Below, piece by piece: positions 1 to 11,616 of a stretch of 64,000 bases of DNA. Location of the stretch: positions 64,225 through 128,224 of the forward strand of contig NW_019775489.1 of assembly GCF_001039355.2 (NCBI RefSeq), given 5' to 3'. The stretch comes from Lingula anatina. Taxonomy: Eukaryota > Brachiopoda > Lingulata > Lingulida > Lingulidae. The notes beneath the pieces were generated by a model. The model worked only from the letters and a program-made list of their open reading frames with translations, did no database searches and was not told the origin of the DNA. Within the stretch, counting starts at the first letter, position 1. Each line of letters starts with the position of its first letter. A program made the translations under genes and the position numbers.

Positions 1-109
1 GCATAAATATCAGTGATCATGTGATCTACAAATGTCAAAAGAAACTGAGTTATTACCGTAAATTGAAGTAAGAAAGCAAACAGAGTACACAGTGGCACGC
101 TCTGTCTTA

Positions 110-343
110 GGGACCATTCAGAATGAGAAGAGCCGAGTGCTAGCTGGTCCACGGCCTAAATATGGCGGACCTACATGAAAGGGAGACAGCTTAATCTTCA
201 CGGCTCCCCACGCGTCGTCCCTGTAGGTCGAAGGACGACGCGTGGGGAGCCGTGAAGAATAAGCTGTCTCCCTTTCATGTCGCTCCGCCATATTTAGGCC
301 GTGTACCAGCTAGCACTCGGCTCTTCTCATTCTGAATAACCCC
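110..343. mobile_element. Snap-back MITE, 3-bp TSD (PIF/Harbinger-like), copy A
   Basis: This 234-bp element is an almost perfect inverted repeat. It starts GGGACCATTCAGAATG and ends with the near-complement, and both arms carry an AAATATGGCGGACC-type block. The flanks show TTA on both sides (107-109 and 344-346). TTA duplication and GGG termini fit PIF/Harbinger-derived non-autonomous elements. A diverged relative sits at 61252-61549. Confidence 0.85.
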
Positions 344-472
344 TTACAAGATGTGCCTAATCCCATCTAATTGATTTTCCCGCTGGAGCCTATTTCAATC
401 TTATGATGAGCTTCAGTTGATAAAACCGAATATTTCTCCAATTCTCGGACATTTCAGAAAACTCATACCCAC

Positions 473-1353
473 CTGGAATCCCTTATATTTGATGAGTTCC
501 TTTACCCTGTCACTGATCCACATGTGATCGTCTTGGTCACGATACCCAATGTCACCTGAACAGCAGAACAATCACCTTAATAGTAGCTATATTTATGCAT
601 TTTAATACTTTGTTCTTGTAAAACCATTATTCATTTCAATAAAAAGTCTTTCTGTGTTTTTATTTTCAGTTTTGTATTGTGTCAAAACAAGACTTTCAGA
701 AAATAACTCTTTTTACGTAAGTCACGTGCTGTTTCAGGTCAACCTGCAATTGTTTCATTTTTGAGAACTGGTTGTTTGATAAACTAACCTGCACTGAAAG
801 ACAGAGAAGGATCTGTCAAAACATTGTATATTTCATTAAATGCCATCGCTTTATCGTCAATGCATATGACGTTCAAACATTTATTTAGATGTATTCAAAA
901 AAAGAACTCTTCTGAATTATGCAACTTTAAGTTTCTTACTTTTTTGATATTTTAGTATTTCCCATACAATAGCATTCAAAACATAAGTCATTTTTATCCA
1001 AACCGAAGTTTGTCCCATGCCTCATAGTTGAATTGAGAGAGAGAGTGAACTGAACGGTATGATGTCAGAACGAATTTATACCTTCAACGGTATCGTGCAT
1101 GGTGTTTGTGAGAGTGTTAGTCTTCAGGCGTCTTTTGATTACAAACTGTAAGGAATACTATGATATTATTTAAGTCGTACCTGTATGGAGCCAGCCGTCT
1201 TTGATAGTGTTAGCTGTGGCTTCTGGGTTGTCATGGTAACCTAACATAACTTGTGGCCCTCGTACCAATAGCTCTCCCTCTTCCATAGGCCCCAGATCTG
1301 CACCGTTTTCAAGGTCTATTACCTACAATGAATGAATGTTACAGGTATGTAAC

Positions 1354-1422
<69 letters not shown>

Positions 1423-1520
1423 AAGACACACACACACGCGCGCGCGCGCGCGTGCACAAACACACACACACACACACCCATCACCCCCCCCCACCCAACC
1501 CCCCCCNACAGGTATGTAAC

Positions 1521-1589
<69 letters not shown>

Positions 1590-4507
1590 AAGACACACAC
1601 ACACGCGCGCGCGCGCGCGTGCACAAACACACCACACACACACCCACCCCCCCCCCCCCCACACACACACACACGCACCTATCATATGCGTTTACAAGAT
1701 TTTACCTTGAACTCTGTGTTTGGCAGGGCAAACCCTATAGAACCTAATTTATAACCAACTGGAGGATTGCAGTGTGTCACAGGGCTAGTTTCTGTCAACC
1801 CGTAGGCTAGGAAAAAAAGATGAAGAGACATGATTTATTCATTGATATGTCACGTAAAATCAAATCTTCAGAAACAACAAAAATCATTTTAGTATGCGGG
1901 GAGAGGAACTTCTACTTAATTATGAAAAGAAAATCTTATCCTTCATCTACATGTAAGTCTAAAATTAAACTTGCCACGCTTGATTTATGTCACATCCTAT
2001 TTAGGTGTGTGTGTGTGTGCGTGCGTGCGTGCGTACGTGTGTGTGTGTGCGTCTGCGTTTGTGCAACGTGTGTGCAACGAGTGTGCAATTTACAAGTATT
2101 TAACAATCAGCCACCAACAGTTCACAGTTCAAATACATGCACATTAAAATGCACAAACCATCGTTAACTCAGTCCCACCTTGCTGGAAACGTTTACTAAG
2201 TCAATCCCATCTTGTTAGAAACGTTTACTAAGTTAACCCACCTTGTTGAAAACGATTCAATTTCAGTCTTTCCACACACTGTGAGGCAATGGCCTCAGTG
2301 CAGGGGGCCGCTCCCGTGACCAGGTTCCTGACAGACGACAGGTCATAATTGTCCACCAGAGGGCTCTTTGCCAAGGCGATAATGATAGGAGGCACCGCGT
2401 GAAGAATGGTGGCCTAGAAATTAATCAAGAAACTCGTTTCTGAAAATTATATTATTTCTAGATGACACACTCTTACCGTGTGCATAAATCTATATAAAAA
2501 AACAAGAACTGCAACAGATCTAAATTTTTGCATGGTCAGAATAGATTTGAGATGCAAACAGATTTTTAAAAAACTCATTAAAACCTCGAAGGACAACTGG
2601 ATATAAACTTCAACATTGGCTCATATGTGGAGTGGAAATAAGCTATAAAATCAAACATTTCTAGTATTGATACCATTATTGCTTAATGAAATAAGTAGCT
2701 CCCAATCAGTATTCTTTATGTCCATTTTACAAGCTACCAGTCCGTCTAAGAAGAAATTTCGCGCCACATCCGTTTTGAACATATTGCAGCTTATTTTTCG
2801 GTGTAAAATATTCGCTCGATCTGCGGCCAACAAGTTCCAATTTATCACAGGATTCAAGCCACACCAGTTATAGGATCATTGGCTGAAAAACGATTCGATT
2901 CGGGATATATTGCACATTAAGAAACGCGTAATGAACTCTGCTACCATGTCTTAATTATTACTAGTCACTTACGTATAAAATAAAGCACAGTTCTTGAATT
3001 TCCGCGAAAGTCCCGAAACTTACAAATTTATGAACACGACGCCATCTCAGCGCACACTGTCTGTCCTGAATATCTCCCTACACGCAGCCAGTAGTCTTAA
3101 GACTGACACTGAATCAAAAGCTTATAAATAATGCCAACTGATCTAATATAAGCCAAAAGTTTTTCACGCAGTTTTAAGAACATCGCATACATTCTGAAAA
3201 TCATTTAACACTGCTTAGACCGTAGTAATGTCGCGAGCAGTATGTGCCGTGAATGCACGTTCCTAGGTTGACAAAGAATGTATGAAGCGGACTTCCGCAT
3301 CTTGTATACAACAGTTTTCCAAGAGTCATTGCTATCACTAGAAATTCTTAGTGATATTCTTCAAAACTTGCCTTGTTAACCGAATAAATTATGCCCTCAC
3401 CCTATGATTCTGAATGGTTTCAAGGTAGTATTCTAGCTGGAACTTCGGCAAAGTAACAATCTTGCTTCCTGTCTTAAGTCCTGTGAGCATGACCACAACC
3501 TGACCATAGATATGGAAAAATGGCAACAGACCGGTCAACACCTCCTCCGGACCCTCATAGTTCATCACATTCTCGTTACTGAAAGCAAACGGCAAACATA
3601 CTTATGACAAGTAATTACTTCCGCGTATTTTAAATAAACACACTAATTCTGTAGTAGAATATTTACAGATAATCACCTTAGCTGGATTCATTTGGTGCAT
3701 CATGCGTGTGTGTGCAGTATGTGCATGCATATGAATACAAAGATGGGTGCATCTTACAAAACATTTCCTAGGCAGTACCACCAAATTTTACCAGCATAAG
3801 TTTAAATACAAACTTCATCCAAAAGTCAACATGAACTAGAATTATGTGTTTGGCTATTATATGTTCTCTTTCACAAACATATTTTCACCATTGCCACAGG
3901 TTGTATCTATTCGGTGTACCTTCACTCACTTTAACTGGGCTATGTTAGATGTGATGTTGTAATGAGAAAGCATCACTCCTTTAGGTAAACCCGTCGTCCC
4001 GCTAGAGTAAGGCTGGGCTAGCACGTCCTCTTTGGTATTGATGTCAACGTTCTCCGGGAAAGCGTGGCCGTCATCTTCAAGAATGGAAGTAAATGGGCGA
4101 AATCCCGACACGTTACCGAAGACTATAGTTTCTTTGACATTCGGCGCCATGGCAAGGGCATCCCTCGCGTGCCCAGCCACCATTTCGTGAGTTACTAAAA
4201 TCTTGGTATTTGAGCGCTTCAGTTGATTACCAAGCTCCTCTACAATACAATGATAAATTACCCAGTTACGTATACTTCTGAGCGAGAAGCAAGTTACTCA
4301 TAAATATTAAAATTAAAAGAGAAATAACATTAATCCTCATGAAAACAATATTTTTCAAAACGTACATGATACATTCTTACATTTGCTTTCCAGGGAAATT
4401 TCTTAGTTGTGTATTAAAGCATTTGCGCAGAAGGGTTTTTCTGTCAGATAACATTGTAATCAAGTGTGTGTGTGTGCATGGACATAATGAGAAATTATGT
4501 CCATGGT

Positions 4508-4558
<51 letters not shown>

Positions 4559-5869
4559 GGGCGGGAAAGAGAGGATATTACGCAAATCTACCTGGTGTGT
4601 ACATAGGATTAGCACACGTCACTGTTCCTCCCAGAGCAGCCGTAGCGATGAATACCGTGGCATAGTCTGGCACATTGGGGCTGTACAGCGCTAACGTGTC
4701 CCCCTTCTTGAACCCAAGCCGAGCCAATGCACTTGCACAGCGAATCACGGCGTCTTTCAGCTGCGAGTAGGTGTAACTTTGTCCCGTGGTTCCGTCAACC
4801 TTGACAAATAATAATTTACCATGTAGTAATGTCTTATGGCATTTAACTGGAATATAGTAGATGGCATATTTTTCAAAATCCTGTTTGGCACCATTTTCTC
4901 TTTCAATTTTGTGCGATGTTTTTAAAGCACGCTCAATACCACTTAAATACATGTACAACCTTTGTAAAAGCAGAAACTATCCATCCAGTCAATGATAGAC
5001 AGACTAGTAGGTAATATAAAGACAGGGAGCACGAGAGAGAGTGCAAGCGTGAGCGATCACGTTTTATCAAAGGAGTTTTGACTTTGCAAGTGAGAACAAA
5101 AAGGCTTTCATACATCTGGGGCAAGTAAACATTCATGGTGATCGTACATGTATGAACGGTATTAGTTGTAGATATATAATTTGGACTGTTGCCCTGTGAG
5201 ATGTTATAAACCAGGCCCCAGTTTCACAAAAACTTAAGTCGGTTTTAAAGTAGCTAACTTCTTCCTTACCAACGTTATATGGTCACATGCACACAGTTGG
5301 TATGAACAGCAAGTAGTAGACCGTGAAACGCAGAATTTGTGAAACCGGGGACAGGTTTATTTTTAACTGACCAACACGTAATACCAGCAATATCACAAGC
5401 AACTTGCATGTACCAACCAGTTCAATATGTGACTGAAGTTTACTGCCGGTACATTTAGAAGGCAGTCAGAAGAAAAACGAGTCTGTTTTGTGTACGTTGA
5501 GGAGCATAGATTTAATTGCTTGATCAAACCAGTGTACCGCGACCAAAAAATTTAATTTGAAAAAACATTTTGTATTACACTAGTGCATACCAGCGCCATG
5601 TGGTTTCCGAACCTAGCCCAGTCCTTCATCACATCCTCAGCCAGGGGTTTGGTGGTAAGGTCTAAATCAGGGTACGGACTTTTCACGATAGTGCTTGACC
5701 TTACTGGGGGCGTTGACCCGAAGCTTCGTAGCCATTGCGTGGAGTACAGGGTGTGTTTCTGCTGACTAAACCCACCTGTCAGCCTGGCTGCAGCATGGCA
5801 TGACCACCGAGGCGGGTGACCCCAGGAACTTTGGTGTAAAACCCACCTCAACACCGCGTGCCTCCCCAT
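473..5869 (-). CDS. Acyl-CoA synthetase, 4-coumarate-CoA ligase/luciferase-like (partial at C-terminus)
   Basis: ANL-superfamily adenylating enzyme, expected to activate a carboxylic acid with ATP and load it onto CoA. Eight exons join in phase: 5869-5591, 4799-4592, 4239-3930, 3578-3401, 2413-2242, 1806-1706, 1322-1181 and 555-473, giving 491 residues. Visible motifs are [11 protein letters not shown] (about residues 240-250, AMP-binding P-loop), AYGLTETSP (exon 6), GWLHTGDIGY across exons 7-8 and [13 protein letters not shown] in exon 8. The last part, with the catalytic lysine and any peroxisomal targeting signal, lies left of position 473 and probably outside the window. The first about 50 residues are rich in Arg, Trp and Ser with no acidic residue, which looks like a mitochondrial presequence. 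The start is the first ATG of that exon (5867-5869); a slightly longer reading frame upstream has no ATG. The family call is firm. The substrate is unknown, and 4CL-like animal genes form a large, poorly defined group. Confidence 0.88.
1342..1678. repeat. Compound (CT)n(CA)n(CG)n microsatellite, duplicated around a single N
   Basis: A block beginning CAGGTATGTAACATAATC and running through CT, CA and CG dinucleotides into a C-rich tail occurs twice back to back, about 1342-1506 and 1508-1675. One undetermined base (1507) lies between them. It sits in the intron between the exons at 1706-1806 and 1181-1322. All long open frames here are low-complexity artefacts. Confidence 0.9.
2004..2060. repeat. 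(GT/GC)n microsatellite
   Basis: Alternating GTGTGTG and GCGTGCGTGC tract in an intron of the acyl-CoA synthetase gene. No coding signal. Confidence 0.85.
4464..4553. repeat. (GT)n then (GA)n microsatellite with a small inverted repeat
   Basis: Two GTGTGTG runs flank the palindromic stretch CATGGACATAATG...ATTATGTCCATG, followed by about 30 bp of GA repeat. It is in the intron next to the exon at 4592-4799. Confidence 0.8.
5213..5352. mobile_element. Small MITE-like element with CCCC(A/G)GTTTCAC ends
   Basis: CCCCAGTTTCACAAA on the left pairs with TTTGTGAAACCGGGG on the right, in the first intron of the acyl-CoA synthetase gene. Flanking CCAGG and ACAGG may be an imperfect 5-bp target duplication. 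The superfamily cannot be decided from this copy. Confidence 0.55.
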
Positions 5870-6214
5870 CGCCTCAAATACACACACGGACTTGGGAATG
5901 TGGTCGGAAAGTTTGCTTTGTTATCAACTACTACATGTACAGGTGACCCAGTTTTCCAACTCTTAGATAACCTGGATACTGCTACGGGCCTAGATCTACT
6001 CGTGCCCACTACCTGCAATGATTACCGGACACGTCCACGCTGAAAACAGCAGTTAATATATGTATCTTGTCATTTTAAAAATGTCATCACAGATAAACTC
6101 CGTACATGTAACAGGTGAATCACCCGTTCCCTTTCCCTGTACCTTGGTAAAACTATTGGCTGGGCTGATAAACTTCTCCTAGCTTCACACTGTACACGTA
6201 ATGTAATGCATGGT

Positions 6215-6381
6215 CAGGCCCGTAGCGAGGAGGGTTCGGGTGGTTCAAAAGAACCGCCCTTTTTGCTGGGAAAAGGTCCACTCTGGGTAAAATTTGATCT
6301 AGGTACATGAAGTTTTTATGGAAAAAGGTCCACTTTTTTAGATAACGAACCCCCCTTTTGAAATTGCTGGCTACGGGCCTG
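6215..6381. mobile_element. hAT-like MITE with CAGGCCCGTAGC ends, 5-bp TSD
   Basis: The left end CAGGCCCGTAGCGAGG and right end GCTGGCTACGGGCCTG are inverted copies, 167 bp overall. ATGGT occurs directly before (6210-6214) and after (6382-6386). CAGG...CCTG ends with a 5-bp duplication fit the hAT elements that make 5-bp rather than 8-bp duplications. No coding capacity. Confidence 0.8.
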
Positions 6382-7414
6382 ATGGTGCTCTCATATCAAC
6401 TTTATTTTCGATCGATATGTATTAAGGACAATAAGGCCACCCTGGCCTACACTGAGATGAATGAAGGGCCTGAATTTCTAATATGCACCGTCTTCTAACT
6501 TGGGGGTGAATTTTACATCTTCCCCAAGATGAAAATCAGTCGTTTGTGTGTATGTGCGTTTGTGAGCTTGTGGTAATTTTTTTTACGGCAATGTAATAAA
6601 GGCCACAATTTTAGGTAATTTCGCGTCAAAATATTTTGTAGATAGATGATAGACCCAGAATGAACTAATATAATTTTCATAAGGATCGTGTTTATGTGTA
6701 AAAAATCCAGAAGTTTTGAAAATATTAACTTCTGTGATAGAGGGTACCTGAATGCTTCAAAGTAAAGACATTGATTACTAACCTCATAGGACTCAGTTTA
6801 GAAATTCCTAGCTATAGGACAATGAATGTTTACAGATATGTGTCAAAACACAGTTGCTTTCATGTGATTCTGAAAAGGTTTGTCAATTTCCAGTACTAAG
6901 CACCAGCGACCAATAAACAAGACAGCTTGTAAAATATTTGTTTGATTTATTGTATTGAATACTTAATTTTTTTAATTTCGGGTGTAACCTCATTTAAGAC
7001 CCGGGCTATGGATAGCCAATATCGCGCACGTACATGTACATCATACATGTATAGAAATAGCGTGAGGGCATCTACGCAACCCCCAGATATAAAATTCCGG
7101 TTCCCTCGTTTCGTGGTTGTATTATTGCATAATATATTTCGCAAGTCCATGCTCTATTGAGTAATTTTATTTTTAAACATTTTCCTATATTGGTGTGCCA
7201 GTTTGATTTACTATTGAAATGGACTACTAAAAGTTTTAATTTTTCGTCATTAGAGATCTCAGTTCCTTTGCTCAGTGTACATGATTTTTTAAAAAAAATT
7301 TCTGACAATAAATCTTTAATTTTACCAGCATTTAAGATTTTCCACCATTTCGCGATCGGAGCATCTATGTAACTGAACATACTATAGATAGTTGACCTAT
7401 GCAGCTGAGAGATC

Positions 7415-7470
7415 AATATTCTTCTTACGACAGTTTGGTTTTTCAACCAAACTGTGTTAAGAAGAATATT
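7415..7470. repeat. Tight hairpin, 26-bp arms, 4-nt loop
   Basis: AATATTCTTCTTACGACAGT... pairs with ...TGTGTTAAGAAGAATATT with two mismatches in 26 bp and a TTTC loop. No T-run terminator logic applies in a eukaryote. It may be a small MITE core or a fold-back relic. Confidence 0.7.
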
Positions 7471-8055
7471 AATATTTATATTAATTAAAAATTTAAAAAA
7501 TTAATTATTTTGTTAAAGGTACGCTAATTTCAGCGGGTATTTCTAAAGATAACAAAACCTGGTGTCACAAGTTGGCTTATTAGTATATTCCTTGTAAGCA
7601 TCTTCCCTGTAGGTATGAACTTTCAAGTGAAAAATTGAGTATGACCAAAATATGGACAGAACCCCCGTTATATGAAGACAATCAAGTAATAGCAACGATG
7701 AATGCGGCGTACTGTTTTTACATGGAAAAATCAATACTTTCTCAGTTGATACCATGTGTATACACTTCATAATGCTGTTTAGGTACCTGATACAAAATAT
7801 GTCTAACGTTTCCGTATTTTGTATATGCTGTAAGGAAATGTACTTCATTTTCTACTCCCTCAAGGCGTCTGTTGATGCACGCCCTTTTGATGTGTGAAGT
7901 TAGTTTTGGTTTTGTATGTCTACCTGTTTTATTGCTTTAAAGTTACGGACACTCCTTTACTTCTCCTCATTTGTACTTCCGAGCACCCTGTCTTAAGGTT
8001 GGGGAACGTCCATCTTTGGGCTAAAAGATATCCCCTTTTTTGTTTCTTTATTAAC

Positions 8056-8286
8056 CTACACAGAGCCCCCCCCCCCCCCCAAAAAAAAAAAAAAAAAAAA
8101 AAAAAACTAGCTGAATTAAAGTTCTCAACCGTACCGCACTCTAAAATACGAAAAAATTTTCGGGGCTTTTGAGCAGGACCCGAACTCCACGCCTAGGAGG
8201 TGATGGTCGGCTTCGCATCCGAGGCCTGTCGTTCCGGACCCCCCCCCCCCCCCCCCCCCATTTAGATTATCCTGGATCCGCCCCTG
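8056..8286 (-). repeat. Dispersed repeat with CAGGGGCGGATCCAGG end, copy on minus strand
   Basis: Read on the minus strand it begins CAGGGGCGGATCCAGGAT, contains the block GACAGGCCTCGGATGCGAAG, then CGTGGAGTTCG and a TTTTAGAGTGCGGTACGG-like stretch, and ends in long T and G runs. The same order of blocks is found on the plus strand at 33007-33272. On the plus strand the homopolymers are a C run and an A run near 8065-8106 and another long C run near 8239-8260. Confidence 0.75.
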
Positions 8287-11200
8287 CTAAAGGTAGGCCG
8301 GTACAGTAGATGGAATGTATTTTTGTTTTTTAAAAACACGATTTACGAACATAGCAACTAATTAGTCATTCGGTGTTTTGTTTTTCAAATATATCTTTAA
8401 AGAGGGTGGTCAAATCCAAAGTGGTAGCGGCGCTTATAGTGCATAAAAACAGCAGTATTTGGGTTTTTCCTGGGGAAAATTGTAAAATTTCACCCATACC
8501 CCACCAATACCAATGCATTTTTTCCACTGAAAAAAAGTACTTTAAAGGATAAGTCGACCTTGTCAACCAAATAATCTAATATCGATGAAGGGATGTAACG
8601 CTATATGGTATCTATCGGTGCTAGGTACCCCAGTAGTATAGATGCGGGTAATATGAAAATTTGTGGAGTGAAGTATTAGTGCGGGCAACTTTTGAGATGA
8701 CTTGATTTTAAATGAAGCTTTGGTCAAATTTAATTCTGAATTATATAAATTTGTAATTCCTATAGAGGTGTATGTAATATAAACTTTTACGGTACGATAA
8801 GTTTTATTTTACTTTTTGACGCCCTTGATTTTATAAAAATGTCAATGTCAAAAAACATTCAGATGAAAACTATAGCTGCCGATCAGAAAATACTCCGGAG
8901 AGAGTCACGGTCCCGTCCCCTGAAGCATATGTTCGAGTGGGAAGAAGGAATGGAACTTCTCCGAATAAATATAGTTTCGAAATTTTGTATTTTCGTGGGC
9001 TTGCGAAACATACTTTTTTTATTCGTCTCAGTGATTTAATTCAATTCATTTATTTCTAACACGGGAGTAATTAAAAAAAGTCCACCTAAGTTTTGTTTTG
9101 ATATTTTACAAATAGGGAAGAATGGCGCTCATAAAAAAATACTGAGAGCTATTTGAATCAAAAAACAAAAAAGAGGTTAAAACAAGTTTTATATTATCTA
9201 TCACTCTTCAACTACGACTGATGTAGAAAAGAGAATCCCATTGGAGTGGTAGCGATCGCAGTTCACAGGAAATAAAATCGTCAATTCACAAATCACAGTA
9301 AATGATACTTTAATTCTCGCTGAAAATGCCCGTCAAAAATCCTGAAAAATCATGAATCACTGGGTATAATGACTTCGTTTCACGAAGGACGGAGAATAAA
9401 AAGACGCATAAATATTTACGAGTCACGGGAATTTGGTGCTTCACGAATTACGTTAAATAAAATGAACATTTCACTCATTTCGGGGAATAAAAAGAGGCTC
9501 TTGTGGGTAACGAAAATATCAGTGGCTCCCTCAGAATACGAGAAGAAACTGTCTAGTCAAACGTTTACATCCTGTTTACCAAATTCCTACCGCGGATATA
9601 TTGATTGACAGTTATATAAACAAACGTCAATCACAATCATCCCGCAAACATACTTTTAGCTCACGTGTCAGTCAAAGCTATTAAATGCAGACAGCTTGAT
9701 TTATTATTATATAAACAATGTCAATCATCACACTGATGATTAAAACAAGTATAGTGTAATTATAGAGAATACCCCTTTATTCCAATAGGTGCAAAGTTTT
9801 TGTATGGAAACGATCGCGATAAATGTTACAAAAAAAAAAAAAAAATTGTCAATTGCAAAAGATGGAGAAGGAAGCATGACGGAAGGAAAGCTTGACCTGA
9901 ACATTAATTGTTGTTTTGGTTACATAAAATGCTTCAATATCACAGTAGATACAAAGATGCGGTGGTTTCAGAGTGCTACACATAAATCTACCTGTGAATG
10001 TGTATATGGAAAGAGTAGCGTCCAAAACCGAAAAGATTATGAACGACATCGACACTACTCACCCTGCCAATGAACTTTTTAAATTCCCTCCAAGCAAATG
10101 TAAACTTTTATCTTTTAGAGAAAGCAAACTATTTTTTAAAGCTGTCATACAACCCCCACATCTCTTTTTAATAATAAAACTTAGTATTCTACCAATTACT
10201 CTAAATTGTTGTTTTTATTTTTACCGGTCCTATTTCATTTTATTTCATTTTTAAAACGAGAAGGGCGAGGCGGTAAAACTTAAATACACTTTATTATAAT
10301 CATTAGAATTTAATATTTAAACTGTTATATTTGGATCACAGTCGAAAAAAATTAGCCCTTTACACAAAGTGCTATATTTATCTGTACGTTAAATGATATT
10401 TTTGTACTTCAAGGAAAGTTTTTCGAAAAGTATATATTGATGGAAAGAGAAATGGCATACAGAAACGGGACATCCGATTCGTTTGAGCAAAGATACTAAA
10501 AGTGGTCGGATGTCTTCGAAGATTAGTTTAGAATTTTTTTGAAACTGGTTAATAACGTCATTATCTCTTAGGGCCTTTGCAGTATTGAAAGAAAGTTCTG
10601 TATTTTCTCCCCAAGTTTTCCCCCGTATATGAAAATTTATACCTTTTTCTCTGAACTTAAATAGTTTCCTGTCTACGTAATAAGTACTCAGAATGATATT
10701 CCCGCTACCTTGCCTTTAACGCTATTATTTTCTACCATTTACATACTTAAAGTACTATCATGATCATTTCAGTATCGTTGTTGTTCTGTGTTCTTTTTTC
10801 TTTTGTAGGTTATTAGAAAATATTCACAAATACACAAAAACCTTTAATTTTCAATATCATCATGTAGCCAGTTGACGAAATAGATATAAAAAATAGTCCT
10901 GCAGGGATCGTGCTCAGTGTGAGGAAACGTATTCATTTAAGTAGGCCTGCTCTTGGATGAATAATTTTTCAGCCAAGGCCTGCATTTTGATCTCTTTTTA
11001 TTCAAAATCTTTTACGGCATAAAGTGCCTGTGTAATGAAGGTCAACGAGTAGTTCTAGAAACTCAGATTTCTTGCAAAAATCAACTGACATTGTGTTTTA
11101 CCTATAGGAAAATAAGGATTATCAACTTTTCCAATAAAAATGTGATAGTATACAGCCGCAGCAAATACATTGCACCAGAGCAAGACAAATATGAATCAAA

Positions 11201-11616
11201 GTATTTATATATTTATTCAAAAATTAACATTGCTATTGGCACTGTACAATTATTCTATCACACATGTAGCACCATCACTTAGACAATAAGAAGGGCAAGT
11301 TTGGAAGGTGGACATTAAAGTTCATGGGAGACTGGCTACTCATGTATGAATATTAAATTTCAGCTGTAAAAATAGGCAACTTGCAGGCTAGATTACTACT
11401 ATACCTATAGCCAGTCATCAGAATGCATGTAATATATCTTCTTGCCAGAATTACCTCATGCCAGAATTGTTTTAAAAATCATACAAATACTTTTTTCAGG
11501 TTTCCATACACGTGTTCTTCTTAATCTGAATTGTTTTAAACAACCATGTGAACAATTCAAAATAAAATTAAAAGAAATCCTTAAAAGAAACAATAAATAT
11601 AACCAAGAACAGTTCA

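Larger units (their letters stand above)
5870..11616. other. Intergenic region between acyl-CoA synthetase and TTC16
   Basis: About 5.7 kb lying 5' of the acyl-CoA synthetase and 3' of TTC16, so its left end holds the acyl-CoA synthetase promoter and its right end the TTC16 3' UTR. A TTTATT at 11212-11217 is a possible minus-strand polyadenylation signal. The rest has no convincing exon. Contents are a hAT-like MITE (6215-6381), a 26-bp-arm hairpin (7415-7470), a dispersed repeat with long homopolymers (8056-8286) and two copies of a short repeat near 9601-9637 and 9690-9730. Confidence 0.7.

Noticed and set aside
1323-1754. Overlapping open frames encoding Ser-Leu, Thr-His, Arg-Glu and Cys-Val repeats
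   Set aside because: They are translations of dinucleotide microsatellites on both strands.
7072-7446. 124-residue open frame on the minus strand in the intergenic region
   Set aside because: No recognisable domain, no splice context, AT-rich composition, and it overlaps a hairpin. I could not link it to any family.
8839-9608. Two plus-strand frames of 66 and 79 residues
   Set aside because: No family resemblance, no exon-like borders and no neighbouring exons.
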